Shown: piece by piece, positions 40,790-49,044 of the stretch | Position numbering within the stretch: the stretch's first letter is position 1 | Layout: every line of letters begins with the position of its first letter | Origin: DASXKD01 sp963707905 | GTDB lineage: Bacteria > Actinomycetota > Actinomycetes > Streptosporangiales > Streptosporangiaceae | Direction: 5' to 3' | Assembly: GCA_963707905.1 (NCBI GenBank) | Contig: CAVPSA010000041.1 | Coordinates: forward strand, 1-64,000 | Length of the DNA stretch: 64,000 nucleotides | Position numbers and translations under genes: made by a program | The notes under the pieces: model-generated | What the model saw: the letters and a program-made list of their open reading frames with translations, nothing else | What the model was told of the DNA's origin: nothing | The model's database searches: none

Positions 40790-41770
40790 ATGAGGAGGCC
40801 ATCGTGGCGAGCGCGGCTCTGCCCATTCCCTGCTATCCAGGCGCTTCAGGTACTGACCATTGCCGCGGCCGCACCTGGTGTGTCCGGTGTGATCGCGCGG
40901 GTGGAAGCGCGGCTGCAGGGCCGGCGCGGCCCCCGGGTTCTGCAGCCGTACTTCGATCTGGCGAAGCTGTGCCGCAAGGAGGCGCTGGCGCCGGAGGGGG
41001 CGAGCTGGTTCTTCCTGGCGGCGCCGCTGGTCGCGGTCACCTGTTACCTGACCGTGCCGCTGCTGATCCCGGTGCTGACCAGTTACCCGCTGCCGCTGGG
41101 GTACATGGGCGACATCCTCGGCGGTGGCTTCATCTTGTCGCTGGCCAGCTTCGTGGTCGCGGTGGCCGCGCTGGAGACCGGCAGCCCCTACGCCCAGCTC
41201 GGGTCGAGCCGGGCGAAGACGTTCGCGGCCATCACCGAGCCGGTGGTGCTGTTCGTGGTGTTCACGGTCGCGCTGGTCACCGGGACAGACCTGCCCTACG
41301 CGCTGGCCGCGACCGTCCGTTCCTCGGCCGGGCAGATCGTGCGGCCCGCTCACCTGCTGGCCACCGCCGCGCTGTTCATGGTGATTCTGTACGAGACCGG
41401 CCGGATCCCGGTGGAGACCCACACCGGCACGAACGAGTTCGGCATGATCGAGGAGGCCAGGCCGTTCGAGCACTCCGGGCCCTATTTCGCGCTGCTGAAA
41501 TGGGGCTCGGCGATGAAACAGCTCATCCTGTTCACGATCTTGCTGAACGTCTTCCTGGTGCCCTGGGGCCTGGCCGCCAGCGCCCAGCCGGCGGCTGTCG
41601 GCCTGGCAATCGTCGCGCTGCTGGCCAAGGCGCTCGCCATCGGCGTGGTGATCGCGGTGATCGACAACTCGTTCGCCAAGCTCCGGCTCTTCAAGATCAC
41701 CGAATATGTGGCCGCGGCATTCCTGCTCTCCGTGCTGGGTGTCTTCACGCTCTACCTGGGAGGTGGCTGA
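40790..41770 (+). CDS. Ehr/Hyf complex membrane subunit C (NuoH-like)
   Basis: NuoH/HycD/HyfC-like membrane subunit that joins the membrane arm to the peripheral arm (quinone-chamber homologue). IARVEARLQGRRGPRVLQPY, KLCRKEALAPEG and ETGRIPVETHTGTNEFGMIE are family motifs. There is an N-terminal oddity: a strong AGGAGG site sits ahead of GTG 40804, whose frame (VASAALPIP) matches the family but shifts after one extra C in CCC at 40828-40830. The homologous body is in the frame beginning ATG 40790. The true start is probably GTG 40804 with a one-base error or slip. First gene of a six-gene operon. Confidence 0.88.
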   Translation: MRRPSWRARLCPFPAIQALQVLTIAAAAPGVSGVIARVEARLQGRRGPRVLQPYFDLAKLCRKEALAPEGASWFFLAAPLVAVTCYLTVPLLIPVLTSYPLPLGYMGDILGGGFILSLASFVVAVAALETGSPYAQLGSSRAKTFAAITEPVVLFVVFTVALVTGTDLPYALAATVRSSAGQIVRPAHLLATAALFMVILYETGRIPVETHTGTNEFGMIEEARPFEHSGPYFALLKWGSAMKQLILFTILLNVFLVPWGLAASAQPAAVGLAIVALLAKALAIGVVIAVIDNSFAKLRLFKITEYVAAAFLLSVLGVFTLYLGGG

Positions 41771-42486
41771 TGGCCGGTGCGTGGCTGGCAGCGTCGCACG
41801 GTGCCGCGGCTCTGACCGCCGCCCAGGGCGCACCCAGCGTGTTCGTCGGCAGCGCCAACGTCGTTGCCGTGGTGGTGCTGCTGCTGGAGTTCGGCATGTT
41901 CCGGCAGGCGCTGCTCCGCGACCAGATCCGCATCTACGCGGCGCAGTCGGCAGCGGTGTCGGTGCTGGCGGTGATCGTCGCGGCGGCGCGGCACGTGCCG
42001 GAGTTGTACATCCTGGCGGTGCTGTCGGCGGGGCTGAAGGTCGTGATCGTGCCACTCGTGCTGCGCAGGCTGCTGCGCGGCGCCGGGGAGGAGATCGCCG
42101 GGAGCGGCGCGCTGGGCATGGCCAGCACCATACTGCTGGCCATCGCGGTGGGAGCGTTCGGGTTCTTCGCCGTGGGCACGCTGGGCATCGCCGGGGTGAC
42201 GCTGCCGCAGACGGCGCTGGGCCTGGCCATGGCCGTGGTCCTGGTGGCGTTCGTGCTGATGATCGTGCGCCGGGACGTGGTGTCCCAGGCGATCGGGTTC
42301 TTCTCGCTGGAGAACGGCGTCTCGCTCGCGGCCCTGGTGATCGCGGCGCACATGCCGCTGATCCTGGAGGTCGCGTTCCTGTTCGACCTGCTGGTCGCGG
42401 TGGTCGTGTTCGGGGTGCTGATCCGGGTGCATCACGGCCGGGCGGAGTCGCTGTCCACCGCCGGGCTGACCAGGCTGCGGGGCTGA
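41770..42486 (+). CDS. Ehr/Hyf complex membrane subunit E (HyfE-like)
   Basis: A 238-residue protein with about seven membrane helices, similar to hydrogenase-4 subunit HyfE (a NuoK-like subunit plus extra helices). VVIVPLVLRRLLRGAGEEI, ALGLAMAVVLVAFVLMIVRR and SQAIGFFSLENGVSLAALVI are family segments, with the conserved Glu in the last. GGAGG lies 7 bp before ATG 41770, which overlaps the previous stop by one base (TGATG). Confidence 0.9.
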   Translation: MAGAWLAASHGAAALTAAQGAPSVFVGSANVVAVVVLLLEFGMFRQALLRDQIRIYAAQSAAVSVLAVIVAAARHVPELYILAVLSAGLKVVIVPLVLRRLLRGAGEEIAGSGALGMASTILLAIAVGAFGFFAVGTLGIAGVTLPQTALGLAMAVVLVAFVLMIVRRDVVSQAIGFFSLENGVSLAALVIAAHMPLILEVAFLFDLLVAVVVFGVLIRVHHGRAESLSTAGLTRLRG

Positions 42487-42490
42487 GCCG

Positions 42491-43945
42491 GTGACCGCGA
42501 CGTTCATCATCCTGCTGGCCGCCCCGCTGCTGGCCGCGCTGGCCTGCGTGTGGTCGCCGGCCCGGGCCTGCCAGGCGGTCACGATCACCGCGGGAGTGGT
42601 GAGCTTCGCCACGGTTCTGGTCCTCGTGCCGGCGGCGGCGCACCACGACCTGACACTCGGCCGGTACCTGCGGGCCGATGCCATCTCGGTGGTCTTCCTG
42701 CTGGCGACCAGCTTCCTGTACGCGGCGGTGTCCGCCTACTCGGTCGGCTACTTCGCCGGCGAGGAATCCCCGGACGGCCGCTACGCCCGGCGGTTCTACG
42801 TGGGCCTGAACCTGTTCGCCTGGTCGATGCTCGCCGCGCCGCTGATGAGCAGCCTGGCCCTGCTGTGGATCGCGGTCGAGGTGACGACGGTGATCTCGGC
42901 GCTGCTGGTGGCGATCGAGGACACCGACCGGGCGGTGGAGGCGGCCTGGAAATACGTGCTGATCGCCTCGGCCGGCCTCGGCCTGGCGCTGCTGGCGACC
43001 ATCTTCATGTACGCGGCGGGCGTGCACGTCCTCGGCCAGTCCTACGACCTCACGTTCACCGAGTTGCTGCGCGCCGGGCCGCGGCTGCCGCACACCGTGG
43101 TCCGGCTTGCCTACGGCCTGGCCGTGCTTGGCTTCGGCACCAAGGTGGGCCTGTTCCCGGTGCACACCTGGCTGCCCGACGCCCACGCGGAGGCGCCGAC
43201 GCCGGTGTCGGCGATGTTGTCCGGGTCGCTGCTCGCGGTCAGCTTCTACGCGATCCTGCGTTACTACCAGGTGAGCCTGGCCGCGCTCGGCCCCTCCTTC
43301 CCGCAAGGCGTCCTGCTCGCATTCGGTGTCGCGTCGCTGCTGCTGGCGGCGCTGTACCTGGTCAACCAGGGCGACGTCAAGCGGCTGCTCGCCTACTCCA
43401 GCGTGGAGCACATGGGCATCCTGGCGATCGGGGTGAGCTTCGGCGCGCCGATCGCGCTGGCCGGCGTGCTCTTGCACGTGCTGGCGCACGCCGCCGCCAA
43501 GGGCAACGCCTTCATGGGCGCGGGCGTGCTGGTCCGCAAGTACCAGACCAAGAACGTCGCGGCGATCAATGGCGGCCTTGACCTGCTGCCGTGGAGCGGC
43601 CCACTGCTGCTGGTGGCCGTGCTTGCGCTGGCGGCCATGCCGCCGTTCGGGATCTTCCGCAGTGAGTTCGAGATCGTGGCGGGCGGTTTCTCCGCATCCA
43701 GGAACGTCGCGGCGGCCGTGCTGATCGTCGCGGTCACGCTGGCCTTCCTCGGCCTATCGCTCACGGCCAACCGGATGCTGATGAATCCTCCGGCCAAACG
43801 GCTGCCGCGAGGAGAACCGAGCGCCTGGATGGTGGCGCCGGTCGTGGCCGGTGTCGCAGTGCTGGTCGTGCTGGGCGTACACCCGCCCGCCCACCTGGCC
43901 GAGTTGCTGGCCCGGGGCGCCGCCGAGCTTCGGGGGCTGCGATGA
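42491..43945 (+). CDS. Ehr/Hyf complex proton-pump subunit F (NuoL/M/N-like)
   Basis: A 484-residue Mrp/NuoN-type antiporter-like subunit with ~14 helices. LLWIAVEVTTVISALLVAIE, GFGTKVGLFPVHTWLPDAHA and QGDVKRLLAYSSVEHMGI carry the conserved Glu, Lys and His residues used for proton translocation. The GTG is 4 bp after the HyfE stop. The ion channel appears intact. Confidence 0.93.
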   Translation: MTATFIILLAAPLLAALACVWSPARACQAVTITAGVVSFATVLVLVPAAAHHDLTLGRYLRADAISVVFLLATSFLYAAVSAYSVGYFAGEESPDGRYARRFYVGLNLFAWSMLAAPLMSSLALLWIAVEVTTVISALLVAIEDTDRAVEAAWKYVLIASAGLGLALLATIFMYAAGVHVLGQSYDLTFTELLRAGPRLPHTVVRLAYGLAVLGFGTKVGLFPVHTWLPDAHAEAPTPVSAMLSGSLLAVSFYAILRYYQVSLAALGPSFPQGVLLAFGVASLLLAALYLVNQGDVKRLLAYSSVEHMGILAIGVSFGAPIALAGVLLHVLAHAAAKGNAFMGAGVLVRKYQTKNVAAINGGLDLLPWSGPLLLVAVLALAAMPPFGIFRSEFEIVAGGFSASRNVAAAVLIVAVTLAFLGLSLTANRMLMNPPAKRLPRGEPSAWMVAPVVAGVAVLVVLGVHPPAHLAELLARGAAELRGLR

Positions 43946-45522
43946 CGGCGGGGGCCGCCGCGGATGGCCAGGCGCCCGCGCCGTCACTGGCCGAGGCCGT
44001 CGCGGCCGGGGTGGCCGCGGGCGCAAGGTTCGCCGGGCTGTTCGGCACCGCGGTGCTGGCTAGCCCCGCAACCACGGATATCACCGGGCACCCGGCCGGC
44101 CAGGGGCCGTCGTATGGCAGCCAAACAGGCCAGCCGACAACTGGCGCCCTGCTTCTTTCCGCCTACCTGGCCGGCGACGGTGCCCTGGACACAGTGGAGG
44201 CTGTCGTCCCCGAAGGCGCGCCCGGGTACCCGGCGGTGACGCCGCGGGTGGGGGCCGCGTTCTGGTACGAGCGCGAGGTGCATGACCTGTTCGGCGTGGT
44301 CCCCGAGGGGCATCCGCGGCTGGAGCCGCTGACCCTGCCACTTGGGCCGGGTGCGCCGCGGCGGCCCCGTCCGGGCGACGGTCAAACGCTCGGCCGGCTG
44401 GAACCGGACGAGCAGGTACTGGCCCGGCATGTGACCGGGAAAGGAATGTTCACGATCCCGCACGGCCCGGTCCGCTCGGGCGTGGTCGAGTCCATCGAGT
44501 ACCTGGTGGAGACGCCAGGTGAGGACATTCCGCACTTGAACATGCGGCTCTTCTACAAGCACCGCGGGATCGAGAAACGGTTCGAGGGGCTGAGCGTGGC
44601 CGACGGTGTCCTGCTTGCCGAGCGCGTGGAGGGCGTCTGCTCGGTGGCGCACGCGCTGGCCTACAGCCATGCGGTCGAGCGGATCGCCGGGTGCGCGCCG
44701 CCGTGGCCGGCCCGGCTGGTCAGGGTCCTTTACGCCGAACTGGAGCGGGTGGCCAACCACCTGGACACAGCGACGCGGCTGGCCGACGCCGCCGGCCTCG
44801 CCGTCGCCACCGCCCGGTTCGGCTGGCACAAGGAACGCGTGCTGCGGCTGGTGGGCAGGCTCTGCGGCAGCCGTTATGGCCGCGGCGTGGTGCTGCCCGG
44901 CGGGGTCAGCGCGCTGCCCGGGCTGGGACCGGCCGACATCTTCGCCCAGATCGGCGGCCTGGAACGGGACATCACCGCCGACTCGCGGCTGCTGATGGGC
45001 ACCGCGTCCTTCCTGGACCGGCTGCGCCGCACCGGGCCGCTGCGGCCTGAGCGGGCTCGCGAGCACGGCGCACTCGGGCCGGTGGGGCGGGCGTCCGCCG
45101 CCGGCGAGGACGTGCGGCGCACCCGGCCCTACGACGCCTACACGGGTCTGGGCCTGCTGCCCGGTGAGCCGCACACGGCGGGCGATGCACTGGCCCGGCT
45201 GCGGGTCCGCTGGCAGGAAGTGGCCGGGTCCTTCCACCTGATCAGGCAGGCGGCCGACGAACTGTCCGGGGCCGCGGCGGGCGCTCTTGCCGTGCCGTGC
45301 GCGGTCACCGGCGGCCGGGCGGCAGGCTGGGCGGAAGCCCCCCAGGGGGAGGTGCTCTACGACGTCCGCGCCGAGGGCGGGCGGATCGTGCGGTGCTGGC
45401 CACGCTCCGCCTCGTTCCACAACCTGGTGCTGTTCCACGAGGTCTTCGCCGGTGACATCCTGACGGACTTCCCGTTCATCGAGGCGAGCTTCGGGCTGTC
45501 AGCGGCGGGGGTGGCGCTGTAG
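43942..45522 (+). CDS. Ehr/Hyf large subunit G (fused NuoC-NuoD), NiFe ligands missing
   Basis: A 526-residue fusion. Residues ~1-160 are the 30-kDa NuoC-like part (FWYEREVHDLFGVVPEGHP). The rest is NuoD/HycE-like (GPVRSGVVESIEYLVETPGE, RFEGLSVADGVLLAERVEGV). In NiFe hydrogenases the first nickel motif is RxCxxC; here it reads RVEGVCS, with Glu230 in place of the first Cys and only Cys233 kept. The C-terminal DPCxxC motif is absent; the protein ends FPFIEASFGLSAAGVAL. It cannot hold a NiFe site. The ATG overlaps the stop of the preceding gene. This matches the energy-converting-hydrogenase-related (Ehr) class. Confidence 0.92.
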   Translation: MTAGAAADGQAPAPSLAEAVAAGVAAGARFAGLFGTAVLASPATTDITGHPAGQGPSYGSQTGQPTTGALLLSAYLAGDGALDTVEAVVPEGAPGYPAVTPRVGAAFWYEREVHDLFGVVPEGHPRLEPLTLPLGPGAPRRPRPGDGQTLGRLEPDEQVLARHVTGKGMFTIPHGPVRSGVVESIEYLVETPGEDIPHLNMRLFYKHRGIEKRFEGLSVADGVLLAERVEGVCSVAHALAYSHAVERIAGCAPPWPARLVRVLYAELERVANHLDTATRLADAAGLAVATARFGWHKERVLRLVGRLCGSRYGRGVVLPGGVSALPGLGPADIFAQIGGLERDITADSRLLMGTASFLDRLRRTGPLRPERAREHGALGPVGRASAAGEDVRRTRPYDAYTGLGLLPGEPHTAGDALARLRVRWQEVAGSFHLIRQAADELSGAAAGALAVPCAVTGGRAAGWAEAPQGEVLYDVRAEGGRIVRCWPRSASFHNLVLFHEVFAGDILTDFPFIEASFGLSAAGVAL

Positions 45523-46317
45523 ATGTGGGTGCTGCGGGGACTTCGCAACGGCGTGGTGACCACTCGGTGGCCGCGTCGCGCTGACAGCTACGCCGACGGG
45601 CTGCGCGGCCCGGCGCGGGTGCTTGATGCCGCCCCCGACGGTGCGGCCGGCCTGCCGGGGCTGTGCCCGGCCGGGGCGATCAGTTACTCGGCCGGCCAGG
45701 GAATCCGGCTGGACCAGGGGCGGTGCATTCTGTGCGGCCGGTGCGTGGCCGCCCGCCCGGACGCGTTCGCCTGGTCTGCCGGGCCCGCCGTAGCCTCGCT
45801 GGCCCGGGGAGCGCTGGTCACGCCCGAGGCCGCCGAGACCGGGGAGGAACTGGCCCGGGTCCGCGCGGACCTGAGCCAGCGGACCCGCGCATTCGGCCGC
45901 TCGGTGCACATCCGGCACGTGGACGCGGGCTCGGACGGCAGCGAGGAATGGGAGATCCTCGCCCTGCTCAACCCGGTGTACGACGTGCACCGGCTCGGCA
46001 TCTTCTTCACCGCCAGCCCCCGGCACGCCGACGTGCTGCTCGTGACCGGAGCGGGCGCGCACGGGATGGCCGCACCGCTGCGCCGGACCTACGACGCGAT
46101 GCCGGATCCGAAGGTGGTGATCGCGGCCGGGACCGACGCGGTGAGCGGCGGCCTGATCAGCCCGTCCTACGCGACGCTCGGCGGCGTCGGTGCGGTGGTG
46201 CCGGTGGACGTGTGGGTGCCGGGCTCACCACCCAGCCCGTTCCAGCTGCTCCACGCACTGCTGCTCGGCCTCGGGCGGCTGCGCGGCGACGCCGGGGTGA
46301 CGGGGGTGCCATCGTGA
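45523..46317 (+). CDS. Ehr/Hyf small subunit I (ferredoxin-NuoB fusion), cluster ligands missing
   Basis: A 264-residue protein. The N-terminus has one 4Fe-4S ferredoxin-like site (GLCPAGAI with Cys48; RCILCGRCVA with Cys68, Cys71, Cys74). The C-terminal half is clearly NuoB/HyfI-like (PVYDVHRLGIFFTASPRHAD, LLVTGAGAHGMAAPLRRTY), but every N2-type ligand is gone. The CNGC region reads GSDGSEEWEI, GTCAxxGG reads GTDAVSGG (Asp205) and PGCPPSP reads PGSPPSP (Ser235). The fold is kept while the redox cofactor cannot bind. ATG abuts the preceding stop. Confidence 0.92.
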   Translation: MWVLRGLRNGVVTTRWPRRADSYADGLRGPARVLDAAPDGAAGLPGLCPAGAISYSAGQGIRLDQGRCILCGRCVAARPDAFAWSAGPAVASLARGALVTPEAAETGEELARVRADLSQRTRAFGRSVHIRHVDAGSDGSEEWEILALLNPVYDVHRLGIFFTASPRHADVLLVTGAGAHGMAAPLRRTYDAMPDPKVVIAAGTDAVSGGLISPSYATLGGVGAVVPVDVWVPGSPPSPFQLLHALLLGLGRLRGDAGVTGVPS

Positions 46318-48470
46318 CTGCCGTCCTTGCCACCGGGCTGGCGCTGCTGCTGGCCGCCGTGGTGGCCGGCTACGCATACCCGCAGGGGCCCGCCGCGGAG
46401 CCGGACGCACCGGCACCGCGCTGGCGGGCGCCGGGCTGGCTGGGCTTCCTGCCGTACCTGGTGGCGGCGGCCGGATCCGCGTGCCTGCTGGCCGCGGGAG
46501 CCGGGGCGCTGGCCGGGGAACGCGTGGCGCTCGGGCTCGGCAGCCTGCTCGGTTCCGGCCACCTCGGGCCGGGTGGTGGTGGCGCCGGCGGTGGGGCCGG
46601 AGCCGGCACCGTGCTGGCCGCGGACCGGCTGTCCGGGCTGTTCCTGGTCATCGTCTTCGGCGCCGCGGTGCCGGTGACACTGCTGGCAGGCAGCCGGTTC
46701 CCGGGCCCGCACGGCCGCCGCCGGGGCAGGCTCGGCGCGGGCTGCGCCCTGACGCTGGCCGCGCTCGGGGTGATCATCACCGCCCGCGACGCATTCACGC
46801 TGCTGTTCGGCTGGGAAGCGCTCACCGTGGCGTTCTATCTCCTGGCCGGGTTCGACAGGGCCAGCCAGGGGCGCCCGGCCGGAGCGGTCATCACCTTCGT
46901 CTTCGGCAAGGTCAGCGGTGCCTCGCTGCTCGCCGGGCTGCTGCTGCTCGCGGCGCGGTCCCACTCGCTCATGCTCGCGAGCTTCGCTGGCGTACCCGGG
47001 GGAGCGGCCCGCACCACCGCCTATGCGCTGCTGGTTTTCGGGTTCGCGGTCAAGGCCGGCGTCGTGCCGGTGCAGGTGTGGCTGCCCCGCGGTTACGCCG
47101 CCGCGCCGCCGGCTGCCCGCGCGGTGATGGCCGGCGTGGCGGTCAACGTCGGCTTCTACGGGCTGTGGCGCACGTTCGCCCTGCTGGGCAGCCCGCCCGG
47201 CTGGCTGACCGGGATCCTGCTCATCCTCGCCGCGCTCACCGCGGTCACCGGCATCGCGCACGCCGCCGTGCAGACCAGCCTGCCCCGCGTCATCGCCTAC
47301 TCCAGCGTGGAGAACACCGGGCTCATCGTCACCGGGTTCGGCGTGGCGCTGACCGGTGCGGCCGTGCACGACCAGCGCCTGGTCGCGGCCGGGCTGCTCG
47401 CGGCGACACTGCAGGTGATCGCGCACACCATCGCGAAGTCACTGCTGTTCACCTGCGGTGCCACGGTCGAGGCGGCGGGGGGCACCAGTGACCTCGACGG
47501 CCTGCGGGGCGCCGCCCGGCGCACCCCGTGGAGCGGCACCGGGTTCGCCATCGGCGCGCTGACCCTGGCCGGCCTGCCGCTGACCGCCGGCTTCGTGTCG
47601 GAGTGGTTCCTGCTCGAATCGCTGATGCAGCAGTTCCGGGTTCCCGGGCTCGGCTACCGCCTGGTACTCGCGGTGGCCGGCGCCGCGGTCGCGCTCACCG
47701 TCGGCTTCGCCGGGGTGACCTTCGTGCGGCTGACCGGCCTGGTCGTCCTCGGCCCTGCCCCGAGCCCGGCGCGGGAGCCCGGGGCGGGGCCGTCGCGGGG
47801 GCCCGGCGGCAGCCGGGAGTACGGCTGGCTCGGCCGCGCCGGGGTGACCTCCCTGGCGGTCACCTGCCTTGGCGCGGCCGCGCTGACCCCGCTGGAAATA
47901 CGGCTCATCGGATCCGGGCTGTCTCCGCTGGTCCCCGCACGGGTGACCCTTGGCGCCCTCGCCCACCCGTGGGTGCTCGGGCCGGTGTTCCCCGGCTTCT
48001 CTGTGCTGTCCCCGTCGTGGCTGTGGATCGTGATGCCCGCGCTGCTCGCCGGGGTCTTCCTGGTTAGCTGGCTGGCTGCCGGGAACCGGATGTTCCGCGT
48101 GCGGCGCGTGCCGGCCTGGCGGTCCGCGACCGCAGACGTGGCGGGCACCGACCAGTACACGGCGTTCGGCTACGCCAACCCCACCCGCCGCGTGCTGGCC
48201 GGTGTCCTGCTCACCCGCGCCGAACTGCACCGGATCGAGGAGCCTGCCGATACCGGCGGCGAGCCCGGGGCACCCCAGGTGCCGCACCTCGGCTACACCT
48301 CGGATGTGGTGGAGCTCGTCGAGGAGTACCTCTACCGGCCCCTCGCCCGCCCGCTGATGGCCGTGGTCCGTACCGTCAAACGGCTCCAGTCGGGACGGCT
48401 CGATGCCTATCTCGCCTACATGCTGATCGCGCTGATCGCCATCCTGGCCGTCGTCACCGCTCTCGGCTGA
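46314..48470 (+). CDS. Ehr/Hyf complex proton-pump subunit B (NuoL-like)
   Basis: A 718-residue NuoL/HyfB-like antiporter subunit with ~15 helices. LLFGWEALTVAFYLLAGFD, VFGFAVKAGVVPVQVWLPRG and YSSVENTGLIVTGFGVAL hold the conserved charged residues, and a long C-terminal part includes helices and a soluble segment before a last helix (AYMLIALIAILAVVTALG). GTG 46314 overlaps the HyfI stop. It is unusual in lying at the end of the operon instead of the beginning. Confidence 0.92.
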   Translation: MTAVLATGLALLLAAVVAGYAYPQGPAAEPDAPAPRWRAPGWLGFLPYLVAAAGSACLLAAGAGALAGERVALGLGSLLGSGHLGPGGGGAGGGAGAGTVLAADRLSGLFLVIVFGAAVPVTLLAGSRFPGPHGRRRGRLGAGCALTLAALGVIITARDAFTLLFGWEALTVAFYLLAGFDRASQGRPAGAVITFVFGKVSGASLLAGLLLLAARSHSLMLASFAGVPGGAARTTAYALLVFGFAVKAGVVPVQVWLPRGYAAAPPAARAVMAGVAVNVGFYGLWRTFALLGSPPGWLTGILLILAALTAVTGIAHAAVQTSLPRVIAYSSVENTGLIVTGFGVALTGAAVHDQRLVAAGLLAATLQVIAHTIAKSLLFTCGATVEAAGGTSDLDGLRGAARRTPWSGTGFAIGALTLAGLPLTAGFVSEWFLLESLMQQFRVPGLGYRLVLAVAGAAVALTVGFAGVTFVRLTGLVVLGPAPSPAREPGAGPSRGPGGSREYGWLGRAGVTSLAVTCLGAAALTPLEIRLIGSGLSPLVPARVTLGALAHPWVLGPVFPGFSVLSPSWLWIVMPALLAGVFLVSWLAAGNRMFRVRRVPAWRSATADVAGTDQYTAFGYANPTRRVLAGVLLTRAELHRIEEPADTGGEPGAPQVPHLGYTSDVVELVEEYLYRPLARPLMAVVRTVKRLQSGRLDAYLAYMLIALIAILAVVTALG

Positions 48471-48484
48471 CGCGGCGGGTCACC

Positions 48485-48856
48485 CTACTCTTCGCCGGAA
48501 AACCGCTCCCACGCCGACTGGCGGGTCATCCCGAGGGCCTCCCCGATCCGCGCCCAGGTCGCGCCCAGCGCCCGGGCCCGGCGCACCCACCCCACCAGAT
48601 GCTGCTCCACTTGTGCGCCCGCGGCCGCTATCCGCGGCAGGTTCGCCAGCGCCTCATCGACGCTGACCGCATGCTCCCAGGCCGCAAGGTGGGGCGTCGG
48701 GCTGGGCGGGCCGTCGACCAACTGCGCGCACAGCGCCACGCAGCCATCACAGATGTACACGCCAGGCCCCGCCACCAGCCTCCTCACCTCGGTGTTTGGC
48801 TTCAGGCAGAACGAGCACGCGGCCATGACGGGCGGTGCTGCCGCAGCAGGCATCAC
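48485..48856 (-). CDS. Orphan ClpX-type zinc finger joined to an HTH
   Basis: A 123-residue protein. Cys14, Cys17, Cys36 and Cys39 form a C-X2-C-X18-C-X2-C zinc finger like the N-terminal domain of ClpX (CSFCLKPNTEVRRLVAG, then YICDGCVALC). The AAA+ unfoldase part is absent. The second half (LGATWARIGEALGMTRQSAW) is a helix-turn-helix-like segment. Since the ClpX finger recognises adaptors and substrates, this may be a DNA-binding regulator with a ClpX-like dimerisation finger. GGAGG lies upstream of the GTG-ATG start. Confidence 0.8.
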   Translation of the reverse strand: MMPAAAAPPVMAACSFCLKPNTEVRRLVAGPGVYICDGCVALCAQLVDGPPSPTPHLAAWEHAVSVDEALANLPRIAAAGAQVEQHLVGWVRRARALGATWARIGEALGMTRQSAWERFSGEE

Positions 48857-49044
48857 GCGGCCTCCTTGTCAGGTTACGCCTGACACTGTAAGGCGCAGGC
48901 TGACAAGGGTCAAGGCAAGCGATGATCGAAGTGCCACGCCGGCGTCACGGGAAGCCCGGAGTGTAGTAAGCCTTCCGCAGGGGTAGGGCCGCTTGCGGGT
49001 AAGGGGGCGCAGAAGCACCGGTGCCGGGTGGATCGGGGGAATGC

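Noticed and set aside
40781..43489. A 902-codon open frame on the minus strand opposite the Ehr operon
   Set aside because: It is the mirror of GC-rich plus-strand genes with clear families; its product is Arg/Gln/His-rich nonsense.
40790..48470. NiFe hydrogenase-4 / formate hydrogenlyase
   Set aside because: Large subunit lacks RxCxxC and DPCxxC, and no hydrogenase maturation (hyp) or formate dehydrogenase genes are present.
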